64,000 nt of DNA from Paenibacillus pinisoli (GCF_003605435.1 NZ_QXQB01000003.1:434001-498000), one strand, 5' to 3'; numbered from the stretch's first letter, positions 1-9,913 are shown. The notes: a model not told the origin generated them from the sequence alone. Made by a program: numbers and translations.

Positions 1-433
1 AGGCATTGATAAGCGCAAGCACCTCTTGCGTCTTCCTGTAGATCTGGCCGAGCAGCCTGCGCCGCTCCTCCGGCTGCAGATCCGGGCTGCGGTCCAGCAT
101 CTCCGCATAACCAAGCACGACCGTAAGCGGCGTCTTCAAATCATGCGAGACGTTAGAGAGCATGCGGCGCATCGCTTGTTCCGTCATCGCATAATCAGAG
201 GCCGACTGGCGGGCGCGTTCCACCAGCTCGTTCACTGAGCGAAGCAGCTCCCGCAGCTCATTCAGCTCTGTTACGACCTGCACTCGTTCTACAGAAGAAG
301 CCGGACGGCTTGCAATCTCGTCCAGCTTCGATTGAATATAGGTCAGATTAGTCCGAATCTCTCGGTTGCGGGCCCGTTCACGAGCATACAAGAGAGCGAA
401 CAGCACAGCGAGAACAAGCGCCAGCCACAGCAT
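1..433 (-). CDS. sensor histidine kinase, 3' part missing (runs off left edge)
   Basis: Reading the minus strand from the ATG at 433 gives 144 codons before the window ends. The product starts with a hydrophobic segment (residues 1-16, MLWLALVLAVLFALLY), then a charged helical linker, then the dimerisation and phosphoacceptor helix with the H-box SNVSHDLKTPLTVVLGY at about residues 92-108, in which His is the phosphoacceptor. The HATPase domain would lie outside the window. The ATG lies directly after the TAG of the response regulator (434-436), so the two are translationally coupled. It should be a membrane-anchored kinase with almost no extracytoplasmic loop, phosphorylating the OmpR-type regulator upstream. 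The signal it senses cannot be read from the sequence. Confidence 0.9.
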   Translation of the reverse strand, partial: MLWLALVLAVLFALLYARERARNREIRTNLTYIQSKLDEIASRPASSVERVQVVTELNELRELLRSVNELVERARQSASDYAMTEQAMRRMLSNVSHDLKTPLTVVLGYAEMLDRSPDLQPEERRRLLGQIYRKTQEVLALINA

Positions 434-1150
434 CTATGCTTCCCCCAGTCGATATCCGATTCCCCATAGCGTACGTATGTAGCGGGGGTTCGACGGATCA
501 TCCTCAATCTTCTCCCGAAGCCGCCTCATATGAACGTTGATGACATTCTCGTCGCCATAATAATCTTCGTTCCAGACCAGCTGATAAAGCAGCGCCTTCG
601 TATAAACCCTGGTCGGATGCTGAACGAACAGCTTCAGAATGTGAAATTCCTTCGCTGTCAGCTTCACGTCCTCGCCCCGCTTGGTCACGGTGAAGTTGTC
701 GATATCGATGCGCAAATCACCGAACGCCAGCAACGCTTGTTCCTTGTCCTCGGCAGGCGGAGGGGACTCCGGCGCCGAGACATATTGCGTCGCTCTGCGA
801 ATCGATGCGCTCACTCTCGCCGCCAGCTCCAGCAGGGAGAAGGGCTTGGCAATATAATCATCCGCGCCGAACCTGAGGCCAAGCGCCTTGTCCACTTCGC
901 CGTCCTTGGCCGACAGGATGAGGATCGGCACTTTGCTCCGCTCGCGGATGCGCTGCAGAAGATCAAGCCCGTTCACATTCGGCAGCATCAAATCCAGCAG
1001 CACCAGATCGTAGCTGCCTCCGTCGAACGCCCGCAATGCATCGCCGCCATCATCGACGGTCGTCACGCGATAGCCTTCTTTGGATAAATAGTCGACGACC
1101 ATCTCGCTGATGGAGAGATCGTCTTCGATGAGCAGCAGGCTGCCGGTCAT
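434..1150 (-). CDS. OmpR/PhoB-family response regulator
   Basis: 238 residues. The receiver domain covers residues 1-120 with the acidic pair E9-D10-D11, phosphoacceptor D53 in YDLVLLDLMLPNVNG, and a Lys in DDYIAKPF. The C-terminal winged helix (about 140-236) contains ALLYQLVWNEDYYGDENVINVHMRRLREKIE in pieces and the terminal IRTLWGIGYRLGE, typical of the OmpR class. It lies 16 bp downstream of bdbC and abuts the kinase gene, so bdbD-bdbC-regulator-kinase form one minus-strand operon. An AAGGGG ribosome site precedes the ATG. Family assignment is certain. The target genes are unknown, though the operon partners suggest an envelope or redox link (inference). Confidence 0.95.
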   Translation of the reverse strand: MTGSLLLIEDDLSISEMVVDYLSKEGYRVTTVDDGGDALRAFDGGSYDLVLLDLMLPNVNGLDLLQRIRERSKVPILILSAKDGEVDKALGLRFGADDYIAKPFSLLELAARVSASIRRATQYVSAPESPPPAEDKEQALLAFGDLRIDIDNFTVTKRGEDVKLTAKEFHILKLFVQHPTRVYTKALLYQLVWNEDYYGDENVINVHMRRLREKIEDDPSNPRYIRTLWGIGYRLGEA

Positions 1151-1166
1151 GCAGAGCGCCCCTTTC

Positions 1167-1577
1167 TTATTTCTTTCTGAATACGAGCAGCAACACCGTA
1201 ATCAGCGTAAAGGCGATCAGAGCCAGGAACGGGATCGTCACGAAGCCGAACCAGTCAATATAATCCTTGTTGCAAGGAACCCCTTGCGTGCACGGCCTGA
1301 TGCCCGAAAACCCCGGAATCTTCTGCTCCATGTAGTGGAAGGAAGAGACCAGCATGCCCATAATGGACAGCGGCAGCACGTATTTCTTAATCGAATGCTC
1401 GTCGAAGAAAGCGGCAATGCCCAGCATAATGCTAAGCGGATACATCAAAATGCGCTGATACCAGCAAAGCTCGCAAGGGATATAGCCTTTAATCTCGCTG
1501 AAATACAAACTGCCCAGCGTCGCCACAACGGCCACCAGCCAAGCCAAATACAAGACATTGCGTCTCATCAGCTCCAT
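1167..1577 (-). CDS. bdbC: disulfide bond formation protein, DsbB/BdbC family
   Basis: 136 residues with four predicted membrane helices. The two redox cysteine pairs are visible: CELC at residues 35-38 and C-T-Q-G-V-P-C at about 96-102, the pattern of BdbC-type quinone reductases that reoxidise the extracytoplasmic thiol oxidase BdbD. A strong TAGGAGG ribosome site overlaps the end of the upstream bdbD gene (10 bp gap), so the pair is translated together. In Bacillus the pair oxidises competence and secreted proteins; here it shares an operon with a two-component system. Confidence 0.95.
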   Translation of the reverse strand: MELMRRNVLYLAWLVAVVATLGSLYFSEIKGYIPCELCWYQRILMYPLSIMLGIAAFFDEHSIKKYVLPLSIMGMLVSSFHYMEQKIPGFSGIRPCTQGVPCNKDYIDWFGFVTIPFLALIAFTLITVLLLVFRKK

Positions 1578-1587
1578 AATTAGCCTC

Positions 1588-2274
1588 CTATTTCAGCTGT
1601 TGCTCGATTGCCGCCTGAATCGCCGCATAATCGAACGGATTTGCGATTTTCACATCGTTAATCATGATGGTAGGCGTAGCCTGAATGCTGAACTGCTTCA
1701 CAAGAATTTCGTCAAGCCCGACTAGCTGCGCCGCTTCCTCTGTAGCCATCGTCGCTTTCAATGCTTCCTCATCCAGATCCGGCACAACCGCTTTGGCCGT
1801 CTCCATCACTTTCTCTTCCGTCAGCCACAGGCTGTCGTGATCCTCATTCGGCTGGGCGTCAAACAGCTTTTTGTGGAAATCCCAGAACTGCTCCGGATGC
1901 AGCTTCAGCATCGATTCGCTCGCAAGCGCGCCCACCTTGGACTCTTCGCCGTGGAACAAAACGTTGATATAAGAGAATGTTGCTTTGCCAGTGTCGATAT
2001 AATCCGCCTTCAGCTTCGGCCATAATGTCTCGCCCCATGCTTTGCAGGATGGGCATTTGTAGTCGCCGAACTCCACGATGGATACTTTGGCAGCGCTATC
2101 GCCCATAACAGGCTGCGCTACCGTCGAAGGCGAGCTGCCGATCGACACATTGCCGTCTCCGTTCTTGGACTGCTGGTTGATGACAAACAACGCAACGACT
2201 ACAACAATGATGATAGCCGTGTACAGCACGAAATAACGCGATCCGCCCGGCTTGGTTCCTTTTTTGGAAGCCAT
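1588..2274 (-). CDS. bdbD: thiol-disulfide oxidoreductase, DsbA/BdbD family
   Basis: 228 residues. A basic N-terminus and a single hydrophobic helix (about 15-33) anchor it outside the membrane. The thioredoxin-like domain follows, with the active-site motif CPSC in GDYKCPSCKAWGETL (about residues 74-77), an inserted helical domain, and the cis-proline loop QATPTIMIND near the C-terminus. It should oxidise dithiols in exported proteins and pass electrons to BdbC, which lies immediately downstream. It is the first gene of the minus-strand operon; an AAGGTGG ribosome site lies about 10 bp before the ATG. Confidence 0.94.
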   Translation of the reverse strand: MASKKGTKPGGSRYFVLYTAIIIVVVVALFVINQQSKNGDGNVSIGSSPSTVAQPVMGDSAAKVSIVEFGDYKCPSCKAWGETLWPKLKADYIDTGKATFSYINVLFHGEESKVGALASESMLKLHPEQFWDFHKKLFDAQPNEDHDSLWLTEEKVMETAKAVVPDLDEEALKATMATEEAAQLVGLDEILVKQFSIQATPTIMINDVKIANPFDYAAIQAAIEQQLK

Positions 2275-2518
2275 ATTCGTAAAACCACCTTTTTCAACAT
2301 ATTAGATTGGCTTGCTACCTCACCAAACAATATCATATCGAGGGCTCTTCCACTATAGAGCCGGACGGGCGAAAACGCACAATTTTGAAAACGCTGAAGG
2401 CTCCATGCGTGTAGCCCCATTCGCTCATATCCAGCAATCCTTTAGCTCCTCTGAAGATTCAAGCTTGTCTAATTTTAGTTATATCATGACTCCCGATATC
2501 CGACTATAACCAACGGAC

Positions 2519-2560
2519 AAAAAAAGCACAGTCGGAAGTCATGCTCCCGTCCTGTGCTTT
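2519..2560 (-). terminator. rho-independent terminator of cysJI
   Basis: On the minus strand an imperfect hairpin with arms AAAGCACAG and CTGTGCTTT closes over a GGGAG/CTTCC inner stem and runs into seven T residues. It lies 13 bp after the cysI stop. The rest of 2281-2518, between this terminator and bdbD, shows no gene; it must hold the promoter of the bdbDC operon. Confidence 0.85.
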
Positions 2561-2572
2561 ACATCCATTGAA

Positions 2573-4312
2573 CTAGCTGTGGAAATCCGTGCCGGAGAGA
2601 ACAGGCTTCACGTAGCCTGTACGGATCACGAAGTCGCCAAAGTGCTCGTTGTTGTCGCGCTCTGCCGCATAGCGGTGCAGAATCGGCGTCAGTGTATCGA
2701 GAATTTCATTCTCGTCCACGTTCTCGCGGTACAGCTTGCTAAGACGATCGCCGGAGAAACCGGCGCCCATGTACATATTGTATTTGCCCGGGGACTTGCC
2801 GATGAAGGCAATCTCGCCCAGCGCCGGACGAGCGCAGCCGTTCGGACAGCCGGTCATGCGGATGTTGATCTCATCGTCGCGCAGGCCGATCTCTTCCAGA
2901 ATCGGCTCCAGCTTATCGATAAGCGTAGGCAGGTAACGCTCAGCCTCCGCCATCGCCAGTCCGCATGTAGGCAGAGCTACGCAAGACAGGGAGCTGCGGC
3001 GAATAGCAGAATGATTCCCGCCATCCGTTATGCCGTGCTTGCCGAGCAGCTCGATAATCTTTGCTTTTTTGGCCGTCGTAATGCCTGCGATCATCAGGTT
3101 CTGATTCGCCGTCAGGCGGAAGTCGCCGGTATGGATCTTCGCGATCTCGCGCAGGCCTGTCTTCAGCTCATAGCCCTCTTGGTCCGCCACGCGTCCGCTC
3201 TGAATGTACAGCGTCAGGTTCCAGCGGCCGTTCTTATCCTTCTGCCAGCCGTAGCGGTCGCCGCTGCTCTCGAAGTGGAATGGACGAGCCGGCTCCAGCT
3301 CCCAGCCGAGGCGCTCTTGCAGCTCCGCTACAAACCAGTCCAGGCCGTGGCGGTCGATCGTATATTTGAAGCGAGCATATTTCCGAACGGAGCGGTTGCC
3401 GTAATCGCGCTGGATCGTCACCGTCTTCTCAGCGATATCATTGACTTGCTCCGGTCTGATAAAGCCGATTACGCGGCCAAGCTGCGGATACGTATTCGTA
3501 TCGCCATGCGTCATGCCCATGCCGCCGCCGACTGTAACGTTAAATCCTACAAGCTTGCCCTTCTCAACGATAGCGATATAACCCAAGTCCTGCGAGTAGA
3601 CATCTACGTCATTGGAAGGCGGCACCGCGATGCCGATCTTGAACTTCCGCGGCAGATACACCGGTCCGTAGATAGGCTCTACCGGATCTGCGCCTTCAGC
3701 TTTCAGCAGCTCCGTGCTGTCAATCAGCTTCTCGCCGTCCAGCCAAATCTCATGGTAAGCCGGCGTGCGAGGAGCCAGATGGTTCGTAATCTGCTGCGCC
3801 CAGTAGAACACATCCGAATGCACTTGGGATTGCTCCGGATTCGGGTTGCACATCACGTTGCGGTTGACGTCGCCGCATGCCGCAAGCGTCGTCAGCAGCG
3901 TGTCGTTAATGGTTCTGATCGTATCCTTCAGGTTCCACTTCAATACGCCATGGAGCTGGAACGCTTGTCTGGTCGTCAGCTTAATGCTGCCGCTGCCGTA
4001 CTTCTCGGCAAGCTCGTCGATGACGAGCCATTGCTCCGGCGTGGAGACGCCGCCCGGCGTGACGACGCGAAGCATGAATTGGAATGATGGCTCCAGCTTC
4101 TGCTTCTGGCGCTCGTTGCGCACGTCGCGGTCATCCTGCATGTAGCTGCCGTGGAATTTCAGCAGGCGGTTATCCAGCTCTGAGAGCCCGCCAGTTATGC
4201 GATTTTGCAGCGATTCGACCAGCGATCCGCGCAAGTAATTGCTTTCCTTCTTCAAATGTTCAACGTCGCTCGGCGGTCCGCCGACCGGCTCAACTTTATG
4301 TCCCTTTGTCAT
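2573..4312 (-). CDS. cysI: sulfite reductase (NADPH) hemoprotein beta component
   Basis: 579 residues, the usual length for CysI. It carries the two ferredoxin-like halves of the nitrite/sulfite reductase family and the siroheme / 4Fe-4S cysteine pattern: C-V-A-L-P-T-C (C-x5-C) at about residues 440-446 and [10 protein letters not shown] (C-x3-C) about 40 residues later. With CysJ it reduces sulfite to sulfide with six electrons in the cytoplasm, supplying sulfide for cysteine synthesis. It follows cysJ by 59 bp on the same strand and ends at a good terminator, giving a simple cysJI operon. Confidence 0.96.
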   Translation of the reverse strand: MTKGHKVEPVGGPPSDVEHLKKESNYLRGSLVESLQNRITGGLSELDNRLLKFHGSYMQDDRDVRNERQKQKLEPSFQFMLRVVTPGGVSTPEQWLVIDELAEKYGSGSIKLTTRQAFQLHGVLKWNLKDTIRTINDTLLTTLAACGDVNRNVMCNPNPEQSQVHSDVFYWAQQITNHLAPRTPAYHEIWLDGEKLIDSTELLKAEGADPVEPIYGPVYLPRKFKIGIAVPPSNDVDVYSQDLGYIAIVEKGKLVGFNVTVGGGMGMTHGDTNTYPQLGRVIGFIRPEQVNDIAEKTVTIQRDYGNRSVRKYARFKYTIDRHGLDWFVAELQERLGWELEPARPFHFESSGDRYGWQKDKNGRWNLTLYIQSGRVADQEGYELKTGLREIAKIHTGDFRLTANQNLMIAGITTAKKAKIIELLGKHGITDGGNHSAIRRSSLSCVALPTCGLAMAEAERYLPTLIDKLEPILEEIGLRDDEINIRMTGCPNGCARPALGEIAFIGKSPGKYNMYMGAGFSGDRLSKLYRENVDENEILDTLTPILHRYAAERDNNEHFGDFVIRTGYVKPVLSGTDFHS

Positions 4313-4371
4313 TGCTGCAGGCCCCTTTCTCCGATGCGCATTACGCGCACACGCTATCTCTATCGATTCGA

Positions 4372-6240
4372 TTAATATACGTCACGTTGGTAGCGCTGCT
4401 GCGCCTGCAATTCTGCCAAATAAGCTTTTGCCGCTTCGGCATCCAGTCCGCCCTGCTGCTCAATAATGGTTAGAAGCGCATTATGGACGTCATGCGCCAT
4501 ATGCTTCTCGTCGCCGCACACATACACATGCGCGCCTTCCTGCAGCCAAGCGTACAGCTCGGCCGCTTGCTGCAGCATACGGTGCTGCACGTACACCTTC
4601 TCCTTGGTGTCGCGGGAGAACGCCACATCCAGCTTCGTCAGCACGCCGTCCTTCAGCATCCGCTGCCAGTCCGTCTGGTACAGGAAGTCCGTTACGAAAT
4701 GGCGGTCGCCATAGAACAGCCACGTCTTGCCTTCCGAGCCCAGCTCTTCGCGCTCTTCCAGGAATGCGCGGAAAGGAGCGACGCCCGTACCCGGACCTAC
4801 CATAATAATCGGCGTCTCCGGATTGGCAGGAAGCTTGAAGTTCGGGTTGTGCTGAATAAAGATCGGCAGCGAGTCGCCTTCTGCCAGACGCTCCGACACT
4901 TGTACGGAGCATACGCCTCCGCGGGCGCGTCCGTGCGCCTCGTATTCCACTTTGCGGATCGTCAGATGCACTTCGTCTTCGTTCGCTTTGTTGCTGCTCG
5001 CGATGGAATAGAGACGCGGCGGCATTTTGCGAAGGATGGATACGAGACCCGCTGCTGTCAGCTTCCAAGGTCCGAAATCTTGCAGCAGATCAAGCAAGTC
5101 GCGTCCGTTCGTATAAGCTTTCAGCTCGGCTTTCTTCTCGGGAGCCAGCAGTTCGGCCAATTGTCCGTTGTCCGTAAATGCTGCGGCCTTCTCCAGCAAC
5201 GGCTTCGTCAGCACGGTAATCTCAAACTGGCGAAGAAGCGCGGAACGAAGGGTGCCTTCGTCTCCGTCTTTGCCCGGCACCACCACCTCGGATGGCGACC
5301 AGTTCATCGCGGCGATAATGGAGTCGACAAGAGCCGGATCGTTCTCCGGATAGATGCCGACGCAATCGCCCGGCTCATAGCTGAGGCCGGAGCCTTCCAG
5401 AGACAGCTCCAGATGGCGCGTCTCGCGGTCGGAGCCGCGTCCGTTCAGATTAATCGTCGTCAGAACCTCGGCCTTGAACGGATTGGAGCGCGAGTATTCG
5501 GATTCTGCCGGTGCTGTCGCAGCAGATGCGGACGGAGCGCCGGCTGTTGCTGCCGCTGCTCCCGCTCCGGTTGCTGCGTCAAGCGCACCGATTACACTAG
5601 CCATCCACTCGCCTGCAGGCCCTTCAAAGTCGAGATCGCAATCGACGCGAGCGGTCAAACGCTCTGCGCCAAGCTCGGCCAGGCGTTCGTCGAAATCGAT
5701 GCCTGTTTTGCAGAAAAATTCATACGAAGTATCGCCGAGCGCCAGCACAGAGAACTTCAGTCCGTCCAGCTTCGGTGCGCGCTTGGAATATAGGAATTCG
5801 TGGAAGGTGAGCGCATTGTCCGGCGGATCGCCTTCGCCATGCGTGCTTGCCACGATAAACAAATGCGCTGTCTTCTTCAGACCGTTCGTTTTGTAGGCGT
5901 TCATAGCAGACAGTGTCACGTCAAAGCCTTGCGCCTTCAGCTTCTCGGCCAGCTTGCCAGCCAGACGCTGCGAGTTGCCCGTCTGCGAGCCGAATAGAAT
6001 GGTCGCTTCGCGCGGAGCTGCCGATACGCTTGCGACAGCTTGCGCCGCTTGCTCCAATGCTGGCGCAATAAGCTGCGCGCTAGCCGCGGTCTCGGCCGAT
6101 GCCGCACCCGCCCGATAAAATGTCAAAAACCCGCCGAGCCATTGTGTTTGCGCCTCCGTCAACGTCGGCAGGAGCTTGTTAAGCAGCTCTACCTGCTCTT
6201 CCGTAAACGGACTGTTCGTCACCTTCAGTTGCAACAACAT
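4372..6240 (-). CDS. cysJ: sulfite reductase (NADPH) flavoprotein alpha component
   Basis: 622 residues. In order: an N-terminal helical region, a flavodoxin domain starting with [17 protein letters not shown] (about residue 82), an Ala/Ser-rich linker (about 230-260), a connecting/FAD domain with RLYSIASS (the RxYS FAD motif), and an NADPH domain with [16 protein letters not shown]. The C-terminus ends in RDVY, as expected for the family. It transfers electrons from NADPH through FAD and FMN to CysI. It is the first gene of the operon; GAGGTGG lies directly ahead of the ATG. Confidence 0.96.
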   Translation of the reverse strand: MLLQLKVTNSPFTEEQVELLNKLLPTLTEAQTQWLGGFLTFYRAGAASAETAASAQLIAPALEQAAQAVASVSAAPREATILFGSQTGNSQRLAGKLAEKLKAQGFDVTLSAMNAYKTNGLKKTAHLFIVASTHGEGDPPDNALTFHEFLYSKRAPKLDGLKFSVLALGDTSYEFFCKTGIDFDERLAELGAERLTARVDCDLDFEGPAGEWMASVIGALDAATGAGAAAATAGAPSASAATAPAESEYSRSNPFKAEVLTTINLNGRGSDRETRHLELSLEGSGLSYEPGDCVGIYPENDPALVDSIIAAMNWSPSEVVVPGKDGDEGTLRSALLRQFEITVLTKPLLEKAAAFTDNGQLAELLAPEKKAELKAYTNGRDLLDLLQDFGPWKLTAAGLVSILRKMPPRLYSIASSNKANEDEVHLTIRKVEYEAHGRARGGVCSVQVSERLAEGDSLPIFIQHNPNFKLPANPETPIIMVGPGTGVAPFRAFLEEREELGSEGKTWLFYGDRHFVTDFLYQTDWQRMLKDGVLTKLDVAFSRDTKEKVYVQHRMLQQAAELYAWLQEGAHVYVCGDEKHMAHDVHNALLTIIEQQGGLDAEAAKAYLAELQAQQRYQRDVY

Positions 6241-6484
6241 CCACCTCGCATCAAATCTCGTTCATCATCATCATTCGCATTCGTTCATTTTCAGGCTAAT
6301 CCCAAGTATATCACTATGATTTTATTTTCTGCTCTAAACCTACCACAGACTTACATATATGGTCAATGAAATCCGCCGCATTCCCTCTATAAGAAGTTTT
6401 GAATTTAAAATGAGGGTTTGCTTATAGAAAGGATTTGGTAATTGGATTGGCAGTGAAATGTATTCCTATGTAATTAACACGAAC
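6241..6484. other. upstream region of cysJI, no gene
   Basis: About 240 bp between the cysJ start and the terminator of the asb operon. I find no open frame with a ribosome site. It should contain the cysJ promoter; a TATACT hexamer is seen on the minus strand near 6308, but no convincing -35, SAM riboswitch or regulator box could be identified by eye. Confidence 0.5.
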
Positions 6485-6526
6485 AAAAAAACTGCTTCAG
6501 TCATCTCGTGACCAAAGCAGCTTTGG
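6485..6526 (-). terminator. rho-independent terminator of the asb operon
   Basis: Minus-strand hairpin: CTGCTTTGGTCA pairs with TGACTGAAGCAG across a short GAGA-type loop, followed by seven T residues. It lies 16 bp beyond the asbF stop and closes the petrobactin operon. Confidence 0.88.
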
Positions 6527-6541
6527 GATCATTCTATTCTA

Positions 6542-7384
6542 TTACCCCCGCGCCAAGCTATACCGCTGCTTATGGAGCCAGTCAATATCCTCGGCGAGCG
6601 CGCTTAGCGGGGAAGGGCCGAACCATTCCAGTGAAGCATAGCAGTCGAGGTGGGCGGCTTCCTCCAACAGCTTCCGGTAGTCGAGGAAGCCCTGGTGCAG
6701 CGGCACCATGCCCTCCCGGTCGCCGGAGGCGGAGTAGATGTTGCCAGGGTTGAACAAGCCGACCTGGCTTGGCGATGCGATGTTCTTGAAGTGGAAGTGA
6801 TCGATCCATGGCTCCAGCACATGCAGCATATGCAGCAGATCTCCGCCATATTCCCATACATGAAGTACGTCGAAGTTAAGCCGAAGCGAGTCCTGACCGA
6901 TATCCGACAGCAGCGTCAGCGTGGAATCCAGTTCGTCTGCCAGTGTGCCGGGATGCGTCTCGACAACCAGCTGCACGCCCCCTTCTCCGCACATGCGGCA
7001 CAGCTTTCTAAGCCGCTCCGTATAGATATCCCGCTCCGCCAACGATACGAGACGGCTCGCTTTGTTCCCGGCAAAGGTTCGCAGCCGCGGCGTGCCCAGC
7101 CAATGCGCCAGACGAATCAACTGCTCGCACTTTCGCTCTGACCGGGCAAAGCCCTCCTCCGAATCGATATCCAAATAATCGCTGAGCATGGATACAGCCA
7201 GATCGTCTTCCGCCATGCCGCGCAGCAGCTCCTCCGTTTCCTTGCGCTCATGCTCATACATGCCTATCGCATGAACGCCCCATATCTCAATGCCTTCGAA
7301 TTGCTTCTTCCGCATAAACCGGAGAAGGTCGGCGAAGGAGATCAGCTGATGCCGGAAGGAGATTGTGCAGAAGGAATATTTCAT
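6542..7384 (-). CDS. asbF: 3-dehydroshikimate dehydratase AsbF (petrobactin synthesis)
   Basis: 280 residues. It converts 3-dehydroshikimate to 3,4-dihydroxybenzoate, the catechol of petrobactin. It is a TIM barrel of the xylose-isomerase-like type: KYSFCTISFRHQLISF at the N-terminus, FEGIEIWGVHA, the metal-ligand segments LVVETHPGTL, LRLNFDVLHVWE and HFHFKNI, and the C-terminal SLEWFGPSP, all close to Bacillus anthracis AsbF. The open frame extends 45 codons further upstream inside asbE, but I place the start at the ATG at 7384 because it begins exactly as AsbF does, has GGGAGG ahead of it, and overlaps the asbE stop by one base (TGATG). Last gene of the operon. Confidence 0.96.
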   Translation of the reverse strand: MKYSFCTISFRHQLISFADLLRFMRKKQFEGIEIWGVHAIGMYEHERKETEELLRGMAEDDLAVSMLSDYLDIDSEEGFARSERKCEQLIRLAHWLGTPRLRTFAGNKASRLVSLAERDIYTERLRKLCRMCGEGGVQLVVETHPGTLADELDSTLTLLSDIGQDSLRLNFDVLHVWEYGGDLLHMLHVLEPWIDHFHFKNIASPSQVGLFNPGNIYSASGDREGMVPLHQGFLDYRKLLEEAAHLDCYASLEWFGPSPLSALAEDIDWLHKQRYSLARG

Positions 7385-8352
7385 CACATCGCCTCCCATA
7401 GACCGTATAGCCGGTACAGCTCGCGCTTGATCTCTTTCTCGATGCGATCCATCTCCTCCAGCTTGCCCAGAATGGAAGGCAATTGGCCGCGGTTGCCTGT
7501 CATCGCAAACTTCATACATTGGTACTGAACATTGTTGAAGCCCCGCACCAGCTCCTCCACCTTATCCGTATACGCTTCGAATGTCTCGTCGGACGAGCCT
7601 GTTGCTTCAATAAAGTACATAAGCGCATGCTCGTAGCTATACTTGCGAATAGCCAGGACGGGCAATTGCTTGACCGCCTTCTCCACCATATCCATGGTAT
7701 ATCCTGCATCGCCGCTTCCGATTGCCGCCAGCCGTGTCCATAGCGTATCCGTCAGCTTGTTCTCCCAGCGGAATACCTCCTGAAAGTAAGCTTCAACCCC
7801 CTCTCGCGAAGGCTCGGAGATCCGTCCTGAATCGACGTAAAAGCCGCCTCCAAACGGGTTTTCCAGAAACGCTTGGACGACTCTCTCCTTCTGTACAATG
7901 CCCCGCCATCTAAAGTCGGCGTCGATCATCTGCCACTCGCCCTCACACTCCGTCCTCGCAAGAATAAGGAAATGCGGGAACGGCTTTTGATGAAATTTGT
8001 TTTCGCGTTCCGGCATGAGAGACAAGTCAATCTGAGCTATGATGTAACGATCGGGCGGACAGTGCTCGATGAGATCCAGCAGCCGCTCCAAATTCGCCTC
8101 CCTCGGCAAAGCCGCGTCATACCATTCATGGACTGGAGCTCCGAACAGCTTTTCATACCATTGGAAATAATGGCTGTGGTCCAGATCATGCTGATAATAC
8201 GTAATTTGCCCGTCTTCCGTCACATCGAACGGCGCATCCCATAACCCTATGTAGAACGGGCGGTAATCATACTCGGTCCGCTCGCGGATCACCTCGCACA
8301 GACAGCTGACGATACAATGAACCTTAATGCTGACTTCCTCCTTGATCACCAT
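7384..8352 (-). CDS. asbE: petrobactin biosynthesis protein AsbE
   Basis: 322 residues. AsbE works with AsbC and AsbD: it transfers 3,4-dihydroxybenzoyl from the AsbD carrier onto spermidine or the citryl-spermidine intermediate. The sequence has the family pattern VHCIVSCLCEVIRERTEYDYRP near the N-terminus, IGLWDAPFDVTEDG, and DADFRWRGIV in the middle. It sits between asbD and asbF in the standard order. The start overlaps the end of asbD by 7 bp. An AAGGAGG sequence lies inside the first codons (8336-8343), so a start slightly downstream is possible. Confidence 0.92.
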   Translation of the reverse strand: MVIKEEVSIKVHCIVSCLCEVIRERTEYDYRPFYIGLWDAPFDVTEDGQITYYQHDLDHSHYFQWYEKLFGAPVHEWYDAALPREANLERLLDLIEHCPPDRYIIAQIDLSLMPERENKFHQKPFPHFLILARTECEGEWQMIDADFRWRGIVQKERVVQAFLENPFGGGFYVDSGRISEPSREGVEAYFQEVFRWENKLTDTLWTRLAAIGSGDAGYTMDMVEKAVKQLPVLAIRKYSYEHALMYFIEATGSSDETFEAYTDKVEELVRGFNNVQYQCMKFAMTGNRGQLPSILGKLEEMDRIEKEIKRELYRLYGLWEAM

Positions 8353-8660
8353 GCGCGCTTCACCATCTCTGCAGACTGCTCTTCCTCTGTCGTTCCCTCC
8401 GGATAAGGCTCCAGGCTTTGCATGAAATCAAGCAGCGAGCCCACCGTTGCGAATGTTCTGGGGTCAACCTGGTCATCCGGCACTTGCAGCTTAAGCTCTA
8501 CCTCAAGAAATACAATCAATTGCACAATCATAATCGAATCGACAGCCAAATCTTCATTCAATCTTAGTCCGTCATACAGCTCATCGACGTTTATTTTAAA
8601 CTTATGGCGTATAAGACCTTGCAGCTCACTCTTCAACGCTTCCCGAGTACGTGTCATCAT
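8346..8660 (-). CDS. asbD: aryl carrier protein AsbD
   Basis: 104 residues from the start chosen here. A phosphopantetheine carrier for 3,4-dihydroxybenzoate. The carrier Ser is S42 in EDLAVDSIMIVQL; helix II and the conserved TVGSLLDFM follow. The open frame runs upstream into asbC, but GGAAGGAG is placed 7-10 bp before the ATG codons at 8660 and 8657, whereas the ATG at 8666, which overlaps the asbC stop as ATGA, is too close to it; I choose 8660. Loaded by AsbC, unloaded by AsbE. Confidence 0.92.
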   Translation of the reverse strand: MMTRTREALKSELQGLIRHKFKINVDELYDGLRLNEDLAVDSIMIVQLIVFLEVELKLQVPDDQVDPRTFATVGSLLDFMQSLEPYPEGTTEEEQSAEMVKRAW

Positions 8661-8662
8661 GG

Positions 8663-9913
8663 TCATACTCCTTCCTGCTCCAGCAGCTTGCGGCTTATCT
8701 TGCCTGACGGCATTCTTGGTATGCTTGCAGTCATTCGCACCTCTGACGGCGCTTTGTAAGGAGGCAGATGTCTCAGGCACCACTCCCGCACATCTCCTGC
8801 CGTTACGCTATCCGAAGCGACGACTTGCGCTCGGACCGTCTCGCCGTTAATAGGGTGAATGCCCCGGTAGACGACTGCTTCCACAACGCCTTCCAGCCTG
8901 CAAATCACCTCTTCGACCTCAGCGGGCATCACCTTCAGCCCTGAGACATTAATCAGATCATCCATTCTCCCCAAAAAACGCAGGTTGCCCTCTCCGAACG
9001 TACAGCCCAAATCTCCTGTAGGAATGGTTCTTCCGCCAATCGTAATCACCAACTCCGATGGCTCGGCTGCCGCTTGCATCGACAAATGGCCGAGGGGTAT
9101 ACCCAGATCGTCATAGGCTTCCATACCGACGGCAAGGCTCGCGCAGCCTGCCTCTGAACACCCGTACTGCTGAAGCAGCAAGGCCGATGCCTGTCTGTAA
9201 TGCTCATACAGAATCGGCGACATAGGCGCGCCTGAACTCATGACGCCCCTCAGCTTCACGCCTCCATGCTCGAACAGCGGAGCAAGTCCTTGCAGAAGTG
9301 CCGGCACTCCGTACAGCAGATGTTTTGGAATTGCCCTCAGGCATTGCGCAATGGCTTTCGGGCTTGCGCCGCTCATCACAACAGGTTCGGCGCCTCGCTC
9401 CATCGCAGACAGCACGCCCGAGATCAAGCCGTATGCATGCGTAATCGATGCAAGCACCACAGGCGTTTCCTCTGCAAGCGAATATGAAGCAAATCGGTCG
9501 TTATATGCGGCTATCTCCCTGCTCACCTCTTCCCATGAACGGCGGATCAGCTTTGGCTCGCCCGTCGTGCCTGAGCTGAATTGATAGATGGACGGCGGTT
9601 CATCCGCTCGAACAGCCGATGCTTGCAGCGGATAATATTGCTCTGCCGATCCATAGAACAGCCCCGCGCATCCGGCACGCTCTGCCATACGCAATGCCGT
9701 CTCAAGCGGCGTATCTCCATGCAGCGGCAGGACGGACTGGTCCGTCTCTCGCAGGAATAGAATCATAGTCAATGCGAATAGGGGATCAGAGGAACACACC
9801 GCGTAACTGCGGGCTTCACGAACCCCATGGCGGAAGATCTCCAATTGCCCGTAACGTTCTATTGCTTGTATATAGGCAGAGCGGCTGATCCGCTCTTGAT
9901 TTACTGCGAACAT
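8663..9913 (-). CDS. asbC: 3,4-dihydroxybenzoate-AMP ligase AsbC
   Basis: 416 residues, an ANL-superfamily adenylating enzyme. The P-loop-like motif YQFSSGTTGEPKLIRRSW lies near residue 112, the acyl-adenylate loop QYGCSEAG near 240, the hinge GRMDDLINVSGLKVMPAEVE near 316, and the C-terminal lysine in RMPSGKISRKLL. The protein is shorter than most ligases, as is usual for AsbC. It activates 3,4-dihydroxybenzoate and loads it on AsbD. The start overlaps the end of asbB by 13 bp. Confidence 0.94.
   Translation of the reverse strand: MFAVNQERISRSAYIQAIERYGQLEIFRHGVREARSYAVCSSDPLFALTMILFLRETDQSVLPLHGDTPLETALRMAERAGCAGLFYGSAEQYYPLQASAVRADEPPSIYQFSSGTTGEPKLIRRSWEEVSREIAAYNDRFASYSLAEETPVVLASITHAYGLISGVLSAMERGAEPVVMSGASPKAIAQCLRAIPKHLLYGVPALLQGLAPLFEHGGVKLRGVMSSGAPMSPILYEHYRQASALLLQQYGCSEAGCASLAVGMEAYDDLGIPLGHLSMQAAAEPSELVITIGGRTIPTGDLGCTFGEGNLRFLGRMDDLINVSGLKVMPAEVEEVICRLEGVVEAVVYRGIHPINGETVRAQVVASDSVTAGDVREWCLRHLPPYKAPSEVRMTASIPRMPSGKISRKLLEQEGV

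Noticed and set aside
2579..4087. Long open frame antisense to cysI (about 500 codons)
   Set aside because: Composition artefact opposite a well-conserved gene; Arg/Gln/Leu-rich, no ribosome site, no recognisable domain. The same applies to 4483-5793 opposite cysJ.
7385..7519. Longer asbF with 45 extra N-terminal codons
   Set aside because: The extension lies inside asbE, and the ATG at 7384 has a ribosome site and matches the known AsbF N-terminus.
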